A stretch of 64,000 nucleotides of DNA. Origin: Streptomyces sp. NBC_01353 (lineage in GTDB: Bacteria; Actinomycetota; Actinomycetes; Streptomycetales; Streptomycetaceae). The notes below the pieces were generated by a model that ran no database searches, was not told the DNA's origin, and saw only the letters and a program-made list of their open reading frames with translations. Within the stretch, counting starts at the first letter, position 1. Every line of letters starts with the position of its first letter. The stretch spans positions 248,001 to 312,000 of the forward strand of contig NZ_CP108352.1 of the NCBI RefSeq assembly GCF_036237275.1. The letters run 5' to 3'. Positions 1 through 8,188 of this stretch are shown here, piece after piece. The position numbers and the translations under genes are program-made.

Positions 1-368
1 GCATGCAGGTCCTCAACGTCGCGCTCGGCGGCACGCTCATCGCCGACCTTCCGCCCGGCGAGGTGCGGCATCTGTCGCAGGAGGCCGCGCTCACCGACGG
101 CACGGACGATCACGTCGTGACCTTCGAGGCAGGCTCGATCGTGGCGGGACTGTTCGGAGCGCGGGCCGTCACCAACTCGTGGCACCACCAGGCCGTCGAT
201 CGCTGCGGCACGGGGCTTCTCGTCACGGGCCGGACGGCCGACGGTGTGGTCGAGGCGGTGGAGATTCCGGACGCACCGGTTCTGGGAGTCCAGTGGCACC
301 CGGAATGGATGGAGAGCGACGATCCGACGATGACGTGGATCGTCGAGGAATCCGTCAAACGCCTATGA
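1..368 (+). CDS. Gamma-glutamyl-amide hydrolase, peptidase C26 (3' part only)
   Basis: C-terminal part of a class I glutamine amidotransferase-like hydrolase of the C26/PuuD family, which releases glutamate from gamma-glutamylated amines in the cytoplasm. The 5' end, with the nucleophile Cys, lies before the window; the reading frame is already open at base 1. The family motif MQVLNVALGG follows where the Cys elbow would be. The second half of the active site is visible: NSWHHQAVD (His at residues 61-62 counted from the first Met) and GVQWHPEW (His 99, Glu 101). It is followed by a convergent TetR gene and lies upstream of a DAO-family oxidase and an aldehyde dehydrogenase, the set of enzymes used in Puu-type amine degradation. 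Exact substrate unknown. Confidence 0.85.
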   Translation, partial: MQVLNVALGGTLIADLPPGEVRHLSQEAALTDGTDDHVVTFEAGSIVAGLFGARAVTNSWHHQAVDRCGTGLLVTGRTADGVVEAVEIPDAPVLGVQWHPEWMESDDPTMTWIVEESVKRL

Positions 369-449
369 CTAGGCCGACCCGAGGGCGTCGGCGTGCTGCC
401 GGCGGGCAGACGCACTCGGGTCCGGTCAAGGGCCGTCCATGGTCGGTGA

Positions 450-1043
450 TCAGGCGAGCTTCGCGGCCAGCCACGCATCGAGCACATCGACCACGATCTC
501 TGCCTGCTCGGCGGCTCGGTAACGGTCGGCATATGTCAGCCAATTCACGACGAATCCGTCTGAAAGGGCACCGATGACGTAGCCGATCTGGTCGATCGCT
601 TCGGGCGCGATGTCCTGTCCGGAGGCTGCTCTCGCGAGGATCGATCGCACGACATTGAACGCCTCGTTGTAGACGGTGACTGCCGGATGCTCGTCCTGGC
701 GTTGCGCCCAGCTGATCAGCTCGAAGCTCGCGGACGCAAATTCCGAATCGGACTGGAGATACCAGTTCAGGAGTCCGCGGAGGAGCGCACGCGCAGTCGC
801 GGCAAGGTCGCCGTGCACATCGTTCTCGATCAGAACCTCACGGTACCGCTCCGTCAACCGCTCGAAAACGGCTGCGAACAGCAGCTCCTTGGTCTGGAAG
901 CAGTAGTGCAGCGTCGCCAGCGGGGCGTTCGCCTGCTCGGCGATCCGGCGAGTCGTCGCACCGTCAACGCCGTGGCTCGCGATCACTTGGATGGCGGCGT
1001 TCACCAGGTCGTTGCGTCGCTCGGCCGCTGGTACGCGTGCCAC
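450..1043 (-). CDS. TetR-family transcriptional regulator
   Basis: One-component repressor with an N-terminal HTH (DLVNAAIQVIASHGVDGATT, then TRRIAEQANAPLATLHYCF) and a helical ligand-binding domain. I prefer the GTG at 1043 (197 aa) because GGGGGCAGAT precedes it on the minus strand. A TTG at 1076 would give 208 aa. The gene is divergent from the dioxygenase at 1245, and the intervening region holds an 18-bp perfect palindrome and a second inverted repeat, so it probably controls both itself and the catabolic genes. The ligand is not predictable; an acyl-CoA or amine intermediate of the neighbouring pathway is the natural guess. Convergent with the C26 hydrolase upstream. Confidence 0.85.
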   Translation of the reverse strand: MARVPAAERRNDLVNAAIQVIASHGVDGATTRRIAEQANAPLATLHYCFQTKELLFAAVFERLTERYREVLIENDVHGDLAATARALLRGLLNWYLQSDSEFASASFELISWAQRQDEHPAVTVYNEAFNVVRSILARAASGQDIAPEAIDQIGYVIGALSDGFVVNWLTYADRYRAAEQAEIVVDVLDAWLAAKLA

Positions 1044-1105
1044 ATCTGCCCCCGTCGAAGTCGGACGATCGATCAAGTCGGCATCCAGGCTACCAGGCGG
1101 TTTGT

Positions 1106-1123
1106 CCGCATCGGCCGATGCGG
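1106..1123. promoter_or_regulatory. 18-bp perfect palindrome, probable TetR operator
   Basis: CCGCATCGG followed directly by its reverse complement CCGATGCGG, in the divergent promoter region between the TetR gene and the dioxygenase gene. Size, symmetry and placement suit a TetR-family operator. The link to this particular TetR protein is inference. Confidence 0.55.
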
Positions 1124-1145
1124 TAGCTCCCCCAATCGAAATAGT

Positions 1146-1172
1146 TGGTCAGATGACTTGATCGGATGACCA
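1146..1172. promoter_or_regulatory. Inverted repeat TGGTCA-N15-TGACCA
   Basis: Six-base arms TGGTCA (1146-1151) and TGACCA (1167-1172) flank 15 bases, about 70 bases before the dioxygenase start. It could be a second regulator site or overlap the promoter. No clear -10/-35 pair was identified. Confidence 0.3.
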
Positions 1173-1244
1173 CAATGAAGCAGCATGACCCTCACCCCCT
1201 CGCGAAGACCCGATGCTGTTCCGGCATCGACTGGAGGAACGGCT

Positions 1245-2144
1245 ATGTCGAACCCAGCACTCGCTCGCATCGCTGCCACAGCGACCCCAGAAGAGGCGGT
1301 CGAGATCATCCTCCGAGACGGCGGGGTGATCGTCGAAGGGCTCTTCGACGAGGCGACGATCCAGGGCCTCAGGACCGATCTGGATCCCGTGCTCGATGCC
1401 GTGGACACGGGGCACGACGAGGTGTTCGCCGGCAATCACACGCGCCGGGCGGGCGGCCTGTTCGCGAAGACCGAGCACATGGTCACCGTGGCGCTGAACC
1501 CGCTGTACCACCGAGTCGCCGAGCTCATCCTGAACAAGCCGATCGACGTCTTCTTCGGAGAAAATGCGGTGCCGAATCCCGCGGGAATGCACATCGGCGC
1601 CACGATGGCCATCAAGATCGGTCCCGGCCAGGGCGCGCAGCCGCTCCACCGCGACGATTCCGTCTGGCTGTGGCGGCATCCGGACTACCAGCGCGAAGCC
1701 CGGGTGCAGATCATGGTCGCGGTCAGCGACTTCACCGCGGAGAACGGCGGAACGCTGGTGATTCCCGGATCGCACCTTTGGGACGACCACCGGGCGCCTC
1801 GGCGCGAGGAGGCGATCCCCACCGAGATGAAGGCGGGTTCCGCGCTCATCTGGATCGGATCGACCTATCACGGCGGCGGGGAGAACACGACCACGGAAAG
1901 TCATCGTTTCGGGCTTTCGATGGGCTGGGACCTCGCCTTCCTGCGAACGGAGGAGAACCACTTCCTCACGTACAACCTGGAGCAGGTCCGGAAGCTCCCG
2001 GAAGAGATTCAGCGAGCCCTCGACTGGTCGTCGGAGCACTACCTCGGCTGGGCTGAAGTCGCCGGCCAGATGTCCGACCCCATCGATCTGCTCAAGCGGG
2101 ACGACTACACCTCGATCGACGACGGTCTGCCCACCACGATCTGA
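1245..2144 (+). CDS. Phytanoyl-CoA dioxygenase (PhyH)-family Fe(II)/2-oxoglutarate oxygenase
   Basis: 299-aa non-haem iron oxygenase. The metal triad is visible: H135 and D137 in PLHRDDSVW, and H209 in STYHGGG. R221 in SHRFGLSM is placed to bind 2-oxoglutarate. The ATG at 1245 is chosen because GGAGG lies seven bases upstream; the frame is open from 1185 but has no comparable site there. The family hydroxylates or dealkylates small molecules and often does not use CoA esters despite its name. As first gene of the rightward catabolic run it may perform the entry oxidation of the substrate (inference). Regulated probably by the divergent TetR protein. Confidence 0.85.
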   Translation: MSNPALARIAATATPEEAVEIILRDGGVIVEGLFDEATIQGLRTDLDPVLDAVDTGHDEVFAGNHTRRAGGLFAKTEHMVTVALNPLYHRVAELILNKPIDVFFGENAVPNPAGMHIGATMAIKIGPGQGAQPLHRDDSVWLWRHPDYQREARVQIMVAVSDFTAENGGTLVIPGSHLWDDHRAPRREEAIPTEMKAGSALIWIGSTYHGGGENTTTESHRFGLSMGWDLAFLRTEENHFLTYNLEQVRKLPEEIQRALDWSSEHYLGWAEVAGQMSDPIDLLKRDDYTSIDDGLPTTI

Positions 2145-2246
2145 CTGATCCGATTCGCCCGGCGCAGGTCCGAAAGGGCGACTCCCCGACTCGCGGCCTT
2201 CGGCAGAGATCCGGAGGCCGACGAGGCCTCAAGGAACCGAGGAAAA

Positions 2247-2945
2247 ATGGCACTCAGAGACTTGCTTTTCCTGCTCGCCGACGTCTGGATGATCATCGTC
2301 GGATTCACCTTCGGATGGAAGTTCATCCGGAACTACGGGAACTATCTTCTCGGCCTCGAATGGATCATCGTCGCCACCTCTGGGTCGAACTTCCTCGTCT
2401 ACGCGGCCGTGGGGGCCACCGAGGAAAGCCCCATGTACACCGTCGCGTACTTCTTCGACCAGTTCTCCCGGTCGGTCGGCATCACGCTGATTCTCGTCAT
2501 GGGCCTGATGCGTGTGACGCATCGGTACAAGCCGTCCGTGGGGACGGATGTCGGGGTGTTCGCGTTCGCCGCCGCGGTCGGGCTCTCCCTGCTGCTCTTC
2601 GGTGAGCGGCTCGGTGTGGGGGTCGCGATCTTCCTCATCGTGGTCAATGTTCTGACCACCCTGTTCCTGATCTACTTCTCGAAGCGGCTCTGGGCGATCG
2701 GCGCGAAGGGAATGGCCATCGGCGCGGGCCTGGCGACCGCTGCGGGATGCGTCATCGCCTCGACATACGACTTCGTCCACATCCCGGGCGACGACGAGGC
2801 GCACACCCTCTTCTACATCGCCGCGCTGAGCACCTGGGGATTCCAGATGTTCATGTACTACTTCGCCTACCGCGCCCTGCACAACCACAACGAGTCGGCC
2901 GCTACGAAGCCGGACCTGCGCGAACAGAGCCGTGCCGGCGCCTGA
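2247..2945 (+). CDS. Polytopic membrane protein of unknown function
   Basis: 232 aa, mostly hydrophobic, with about seven predicted membrane-spanning stretches, for example LLFLLADVWMIIVGFTFGW near the N-terminus, SVGITLILVMGLM, VFAFAAAVGLSLLLF, GVAIFLIVVNVLTTLFLIYF and GAGLATAAGCVIA. A polar tail ends the protein. AGGAAAA precedes the ATG. I do not recognise a family. It lies about 100 bases after the dioxygenase and 57 before the ligase-hydratase fusion in the same direction, so it is probably part of the catabolic operon. A role as substrate transporter, or as membrane partner of an oxygenase, are the two simplest guesses; neither is shown by sequence. Confidence 0.75.
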   Translation: MALRDLLFLLADVWMIIVGFTFGWKFIRNYGNYLLGLEWIIVATSGSNFLVYAAVGATEESPMYTVAYFFDQFSRSVGITLILVMGLMRVTHRYKPSVGTDVGVFAFAAAVGLSLLLFGERLGVGVAIFLIVVNVLTTLFLIYFSKRLWAIGAKGMAIGAGLATAAGCVIASTYDFVHIPGDDEAHTLFYIAALSTWGFQMFMYYFAYRALHNHNESAATKPDLREQSRAGA

Positions 2946-3002
2946 AGTTCCGCAATCGAGGCAGCGAACCGACAGAGAACGTCCCATGCAGAGGAAGCAG
3001 TC

Positions 3003-5426
3003 GTGGTCGTGAAAGAAACACCTCAGCGAGAGGAAATCACGGCCTCTCGCCGTCCGCAGCCGGCCGTCAGGCCCGAGCAGATGGGAGAGGACCCGTCCAC
3101 TGCGACGCTGACCGGGTTGCTGGCCGAACGTGCGCAGCGATCACCCGATCGGGAGTTCCTCCGCTTCGGAGACGAATCCTGGACCTTCGCCGAGATCGAT
3201 GCCTGGACCTCCAGGCTGGCGCATCGGCTGATCGAGGTCGACGGCATCCAGCCCGGCGACCGCGTCGCGATCATGCTCCCGAACATCGTGCACTGGCCGG
3301 TCGTGTGGCTCTCCGCGCTGAAGGCCGGCGCTGTCGTGGTACCGGTCAACTCCTCGTACAAGCGGGCGGATCTCACCTTTCTCCTGCGGGATTCGGGAGC
3401 CCGGGTCGTGTTCACCGATCACGAGCGGGCAGGTCTCCTGAAGGAAGTCGCCGACGCCGAGACCGATCTGGCGGACCTGCGCATCGTCGACGTCGCCGCG
3501 GACCGGTCCGCACCCTTCCCGGCGACCGCGCCGGCGGTGCGCCCCACCGCCGAGACCTTGGCGAACCTGCAGTACACGTCAGGCACCACCGGTTTCCCCA
3601 AGGCGTGCATGCTCACCCACGACTACTGGGTGCGGCTGGGCTGGACCTGCGCCGCGGTGACCGGCCTCGGGGCCGACGACGTCCTGCTCACCGCTCAGCC
3701 GTTCTCCTACATGGATCCGCAGTGGAACACCGCGCTCGCCCTGACGATCGGGGCTCCGCTGGTCGTGTTGCCCCGGTTCTCCGCGTCGGGCTTCTTCGCC
3801 GATGTCCGCCGCCACCGCGCCTCCTTCTTCTATGTGCTCGGGTCCATGCCGACGCTGCTCTTCAAGCAGCCGCCGAGCCCCGCCGACCTGGACAACCAGC
3901 TGCGCCTGGTGCTCTGTTCGGGCATCCCGGTAGGGATCCACGCGCAGCTGGAGGAACGCTGGGGCGCGCCGTGGCGGGAGATCTACGGCATGACCGAGAC
4001 AGGCGTCGACCTGTTCGGTTCCGTCGATGACGCGAACTCCGTGGGGAGCGGGAGCCTGGGGCTTCCGGTGCCGACCAAACGGGTCCGGGTGATCGATCCG
4101 CAGGGAGTCGATCTGCCCGACGGCGAGCCCGGTGAGCTGATCGTCTCGGGCAAGCCGATGATGCGCGGCTACTGGAACCGTCCGGAGGACACCGCCCGGG
4201 TGCTGCGGGACGGCTGGCTGCACACCGGCGACGTCGTCGTCCGCCGGCCGGACGGCGGCATCCAGCTGGTCGGTCGGATCAAGGACATGGTGCGCCGGGG
4301 CGGCGAGAACATCGCGAGCGCCGAGGTCGAGGCCGCTCTCGAACGTGACGAGGAGGTCATGGCCGCCGCCGTCGTCGCCGAACCCGATGAGACCTTCGGT
4401 GAAGAGGTCAAGGCCTTCGTCCAACTCGCCGCCGGGGTGACGGCCGACCGTACGACCGCCGCGCGGCTCGTCGACCGGGCCGGCCGACAGCTCGCCCGTT
4501 TCAAGGTGCCGCGCTACGTCGAGTTCGTCGCCGACTTCCCGCGAACGCCGTCCGAGCGCGTGTCCAAACCGGCGCTCAAGGCCCGCGCCGCGGCCGAGCC
4601 CGGGGTCGCCTTCGACCTGGGCGCCCGACGCAGCTCTGCCGGCGCACCCACCATCCCGTCCTCCACCCCGCCGACGGACGTCCTCGACGTCGACGTCGTA
4701 CGAGGCGTGGCGGTGCTGACCCTGCGCCGTCCGGAGAAGCTGAACGCCATGGACGTTGCCACGCGACTGCGACTTGCGTACGTCATAAGGAAGTTCGGGA
4801 CCGGCGAGAACGTGCGCGGAATCGTGCTCACCGGTGAAGGCCGGGCATTCTCGGCCGGCGAGGACCTCCAGGCGCCGCCCACCTCGTACACGGAGATGCG
4901 GGAGGCGTGCGAAACCTTCCACGACATCACCCGCGCCATCGTGGAGACGCAGGTCCCCGTCATTGCGGCGGTGAACGGCATCGCGGTCGGCGGCGCCTCG
5001 GAGATCACCCTCTGCTGCGACGCGCGGATCGGAATCCCGGCGACGGATTACTACCAGCCGGAGAACGGCCGGGGCATCACGATTTCGAACGCGTCGAGCC
5101 TGCTGCTGCCCCGGATCGTCCGGAACCACGCGATGCGCATGGTCCTCGGCTCGCCGCGGATCGGCGCGGAGGAGGCCCTGCGGATCGGTCTCCTGGACGA
5201 GATCGTCCCGCCCGGCGAACTGGTCGACCGTGCCGTCGACCTGGTCATCGAATGGACTCCGGAGAACAACACGACGGCGCTTCACCTCGCGCTCCTGCGG
5301 CCACGGCTCGACGAGATCGAACAAGCCTTCGCTCGTGAGGACGACGCCGCGCGGAAGACCTGGGAGAGCGGGGTGTTCAGCGCCGGCATCGAAGGCTTCT
5401 GGACCGCGAGGGGTACCGGCGAATAG
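3003..5426 (+). CDS. Acyl-CoA synthetase fused to enoyl-CoA hydratase/isomerase
   Basis: 807-aa two-domain protein. Residues 1 to about 540 are an AMP-dependent CoA ligase: phosphate loop YTSGTTGFPK (from residue 191), EIYGMTETG near 328, HTGDVVV near 407, and C-terminal lysine motif SERVSKPALK near 520. A Pro/Ala/Ser linker follows. Residues about 560-807 are a crotonase fold: GRAFSAGEDLQ and the oxyanion-hole region AVNGIAVGGASEITLC. Fusion implies the CoA ester made by the first domain is handed to the second for hydration, isomerisation or C-C cleavage. GTG start at 3003 with GAGGAAG upstream; GTG 3009 is an alternative. The reaction of the crotonase half cannot be fixed: a Glu within NGIAVGGASEIT is kept, but no Glu is seen at the usual second site. 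Confidence 0.9.
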   Translation: MVVKETPQREEITASRRPQPAVRPEQMGEDPSTATLTGLLAERAQRSPDREFLRFGDESWTFAEIDAWTSRLAHRLIEVDGIQPGDRVAIMLPNIVHWPVVWLSALKAGAVVVPVNSSYKRADLTFLLRDSGARVVFTDHERAGLLKEVADAETDLADLRIVDVAADRSAPFPATAPAVRPTAETLANLQYTSGTTGFPKACMLTHDYWVRLGWTCAAVTGLGADDVLLTAQPFSYMDPQWNTALALTIGAPLVVLPRFSASGFFADVRRHRASFFYVLGSMPTLLFKQPPSPADLDNQLRLVLCSGIPVGIHAQLEERWGAPWREIYGMTETGVDLFGSVDDANSVGSGSLGLPVPTKRVRVIDPQGVDLPDGEPGELIVSGKPMMRGYWNRPEDTARVLRDGWLHTGDVVVRRPDGGIQLVGRIKDMVRRGGENIASAEVEAALERDEEVMAAAVVAEPDETFGEEVKAFVQLAAGVTADRTTAARLVDRAGRQLARFKVPRYVEFVADFPRTPSERVSKPALKARAAAEPGVAFDLGARRSSAGAPTIPSSTPPTDVLDVDVVRGVAVLTLRRPEKLNAMDVATRLRLAYVIRKFGTGENVRGIVLTGEGRAFSAGEDLQAPPTSYTEMREACETFHDITRAIVETQVPVIAAVNGIAVGGASEITLCCDARIGIPATDYYQPENGRGITISNASSLLLPRIVRNHAMRMVLGSPRIGAEEALRIGLLDEIVPPGELVDRAVDLVIEWTPENNTTALHLALLRPRLDEIEQAFAREDDAARKTWESGVFSAGIEGFWTARGTGE

Positions 5427-5480
5427 CTCCGGGACAGGGGTCGGTGCGGCCCTTTCCGTAAGAACGACAGAGGAGAAGAC

Positions 5481-6578
5481 GTGATCGACACAGAGGCCGC
5501 GGTACTCACCGCGGTGAACGAGCCGCTCGAGATGACCGCGATCCAGGTGGACGATCCCGAGCCGGACGAGGTGCGCGTCGCGGTCACTCACGTGGGCCTG
5601 TGCCACAGCGACCTGCACTACATGACCGGCACGGTGCCAATCGACCTGCCGGTGGTGGTGGGACACGAGGTGGCCGGTGTGGTCGAGGCGATCGGCTCGG
5701 CAGTGACCGGGTTGCGCCCGGGTGACCGCGTAGTCGGAGCGCTGACGCCGTCATGCGGCCGGTGCGTCAACTGCGAGGCCGGCCGGTCGACGCAGTGCCG
5801 GCGCGTGGCGCAGGTCCGTCGTCGCCCGCGGCCCGCGTTGCAGCTGGCGAACGGCAAGCCGGTCGAGCGACTCGGCGACGTCGGCGCGTTCTCGCGGCAC
5901 ACCCTCATGCGGGAGAACTCGCTGGTGAAGCTGGACGACGCGGTGCCGCTGCACGTGGGATGTCTCCTGTCGTGCTGTGTCATCACCGGCGTCGGCGCCG
6001 TCTTCCGCGGTGCCCGGGTGCATCCGGGAAGCACGGTCGCGGTCATCGGTTGCGGCGGCGTCGGATCGGCCATCATCCAGGGAGCCAGACTGGCGGGAGC
6101 CTCGGCCGTCGTGGCGATCGACCTTGACGAGGCACGGCTCGAGGCCGCGCGCGGCTACGGCGCGACCCACGTCGTGAACGGCGGCGTCGAGGACGTCGCC
6201 GCGGAGGTGCGGAACCTGCTGGGCGACGGGGTCGACTACTCGTTCGAGGCCGTCGGCTCGGCGCGCACCGCTGCCACAGCACTCTCGGTGCTGCGGGCGA
6301 CCGGCACCGCGTGCCTGGTGGGCATCGCCCCGGAGGGCACCGAGCTCAAGGTGCCCGCGTCGGACTTCTTCTTCAGCGAGAAGCGCCTCATCGGCTCGTA
6401 CATGGGCTCGGGTCAGGTGCGCCAGGACATCGCCCAGCTCGCGCGCCTCTACCAGCAGGGGCGGCTGCTGCTCGACGAGATGGTCACGCAGGTGATCCCG
6501 TTCGGCGAGATCAACGAGGGCTTCAAGGCGATGCGGAGCGGTGACGTGACGCGCATCGTCGTCGACCTCCAGGCCTGA
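5481..6578 (+). CDS. Zinc-dependent alcohol dehydrogenase (MDR superfamily)
   Basis: 365 aa, NAD(P)-dependent oxidation of an alcohol to an aldehyde or the reverse. Catalytic zinc ligands C41 (GLCHSDLHY) and H62-E63 (VVGHEVAGV) are present. The structural zinc lobe is complete: C92, C95, C98 and C106 in SCGRCVNCEAGRSTQC. The Rossmann motif GCGGVG starts at residue 190 and an acidic residue at the end of the second strand (AIDLDEARL) favours NAD. Closest in style to long-chain, class III-like actinobacterial enzymes. GTG start at 5481 with AGGAGAAGAC upstream. It lies between the ligase-hydratase fusion and an aldehyde dehydrogenase, giving a plausible alcohol-aldehyde-acid-CoA sequence. Confidence 0.9.
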   Translation: MIDTEAAVLTAVNEPLEMTAIQVDDPEPDEVRVAVTHVGLCHSDLHYMTGTVPIDLPVVVGHEVAGVVEAIGSAVTGLRPGDRVVGALTPSCGRCVNCEAGRSTQCRRVAQVRRRPRPALQLANGKPVERLGDVGAFSRHTLMRENSLVKLDDAVPLHVGCLLSCCVITGVGAVFRGARVHPGSTVAVIGCGGVGSAIIQGARLAGASAVVAIDLDEARLEAARGYGATHVVNGGVEDVAAEVRNLLGDGVDYSFEAVGSARTAATALSVLRATGTACLVGIAPEGTELKVPASDFFFSEKRLIGSYMGSGQVRQDIAQLARLYQQGRLLLDEMVTQVIPFGEINEGFKAMRSGDVTRIVVDLQA

Positions 6579-6605
6579 TCAACAACGGAAGCAGAGGTGA
6601 CTCAC

Positions 6606-8069
6606 ATGTCGAGCGGCGAGACGGCGATTCCCCAGCCGGTGAACTACATCGCGGACGCCTGGAGCGACTGCGAGACGATCCGGGGCGAATGGAACGTCGA
6701 CCCCAACACCCGGGAACCGGTGCACCGCATGGTCACGACCGGATCCGGAGACGTCGACCGGGCGCTGCGGCATGCCGAGCGCGTATACCGCGTCGGCCGG
6801 TGGGACGACGAGGCCCGCCAGGAGCGTGCGGACATGCTCGAACGCGTCGCCGCGCTCATCGAGACCCGGGTCGAGGACATCGCCCGCACCGACTCCCTGA
6901 CCAGCGGTGTACCGATCAGCGTCACCCGGAAGGTGGCGGCGTTTCTGCCCGCCAGGATACGGGCGACGGCAGCGGACCTACTGAACATCCCCCGGGTACG
7001 GGCTCTGGCAGCGGACGGCCGCGATGTCCGCCTGTACAAGGTCCCTTGGGGACCAGCCGCGATTCTCACGCCGTGGAACGGCCCGAGCTTCATCCCCGCG
7101 GCGAAGGTCGTGAGCGCGGTCGCGGCCGGCTGCCCGGTGATTCTGAAACCGTCGGAGCATGCTCCGGGCAGCGCGCAGATCATCGTCGAGTGCTTCGTCG
7201 AAGCAGGAATGCCCAGCGGCGCACTGCAGCTCGTACACGGACGCGGTGACGTGGGTGCCGCGCTGACCGGTGACCCGCGAGTCAAGATCGTGTCGTTCAC
7301 CGGTGGCCCGGCCGCCGGCCGCGCGATCGCCCGGGCCGCCGCGGAGGACTTCAAGGTCCTTCAGCTGGAGCTCGGCGGCAACAACCCCGCGCTCGTCCTG
7401 GACGACGCCGACGTCACGGTCGCCGCCGACGGCATCTTCGAGGGCATGACCAAGCTGAACGGCCAATGGTGTGAGGGGCCGGGCAAGGTGCTCGCCCACA
7501 GGAGCCTGGTGGGGCCGCTGCTCGAAGCGCTGACCGAGCGGATCTCCAAGGTCGCAGTCGGCCACTCGCTCGACGAGAGCACCGAGCTCGGCCCGATCTC
7601 GAACGCACCGCACTTCGCGACGCTGGAGAGCCGGATCGAGGGACTGCACGCCTTGGGAGCCACCGTCCACCAGCCGGCACGGCTGCCCGAGCTCGACGGA
7701 TTCTTCCTCTCACCGACTGTCGCCGCCGGGGCCGACCCGGCGAAGGCCGGCGCAGAGTTGTTCGGTCCCGTCGTGTCCCTGCACGCCGTCGATTCCGACG
7801 AAGAGGCGCTGCGCATCGCGAACGCCAACCCCTCGGGACTCGACGCCTACGTGTTCGGCGGCGACACGGAGCGCGCGATCGAGGTCGGCTCGCGGGTGCT
7901 GTCCGGCGAGGTGCGCGTCAACGGCGCGAAACTCGCCGACCTCGGCGACGATTCCGCGCAGAGCTTCTGGGGGCCGGCCGGCATCGGCGGTCACGGCCCG
8001 GCCGAGTCGGTGCGCGTGTTCTGCGGCGACCGAGTGGTCGGCGTCGACTCGCCGGACCTTCCGCTGTGA
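6606..8069 (+). CDS. Aldehyde dehydrogenase
   Basis: 487-aa NAD(P)-dependent aldehyde dehydrogenase converting an aldehyde to the acid. Catalytic C289 lies in NGQWCEGPGK and general base E255 in LELGGNNPALV. The cofactor-binding ILTPWNGPSF, ILKPSEHAPGS and SFTGG motifs are all present. I start at ATG 6606 because AGAGG lies about eight bases upstream; GTG 6597 in the same frame overlaps that site. It follows the alcohol dehydrogenase by 27 bases. In Puu-type amine degradation an aldehyde dehydrogenase oxidises the product of the FAD oxidase, and here both enzymes are in one cluster. The substrate is unknown. Confidence 0.9.
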   Translation: MSSGETAIPQPVNYIADAWSDCETIRGEWNVDPNTREPVHRMVTTGSGDVDRALRHAERVYRVGRWDDEARQERADMLERVAALIETRVEDIARTDSLTSGVPISVTRKVAAFLPARIRATAADLLNIPRVRALAADGRDVRLYKVPWGPAAILTPWNGPSFIPAAKVVSAVAAGCPVILKPSEHAPGSAQIIVECFVEAGMPSGALQLVHGRGDVGAALTGDPRVKIVSFTGGPAAGRAIARAAAEDFKVLQLELGGNNPALVLDDADVTVAADGIFEGMTKLNGQWCEGPGKVLAHRSLVGPLLEALTERISKVAVGHSLDESTELGPISNAPHFATLESRIEGLHALGATVHQPARLPELDGFFLSPTVAAGADPAKAGAELFGPVVSLHAVDSDEEALRIANANPSGLDAYVFGGDTERAIEVGSRVLSGEVRVNGAKLADLGDDSAQSFWGPAGIGGHGPAESVRVFCGDRVVGVDSPDLPL

Positions 8070-8188
8070 AACGTGTCGCTGTCGTGTCCGGGATACGGGT
8101 GAAGGACGCAGCGGCTGAGGGTCGACGTCTTCGGACTCAGCCGTCGAGATCGCCCGATGACCAAACCCCGAGCCGCTGGAGAACCATC

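Noticed and set aside
3579-5666. Long open frame of 695 codons on the minus strand
   Set aside because: Mirror of the ligase-hydratase fusion; His/Arg/Asp-rich with no motifs. A GC-bias shadow.
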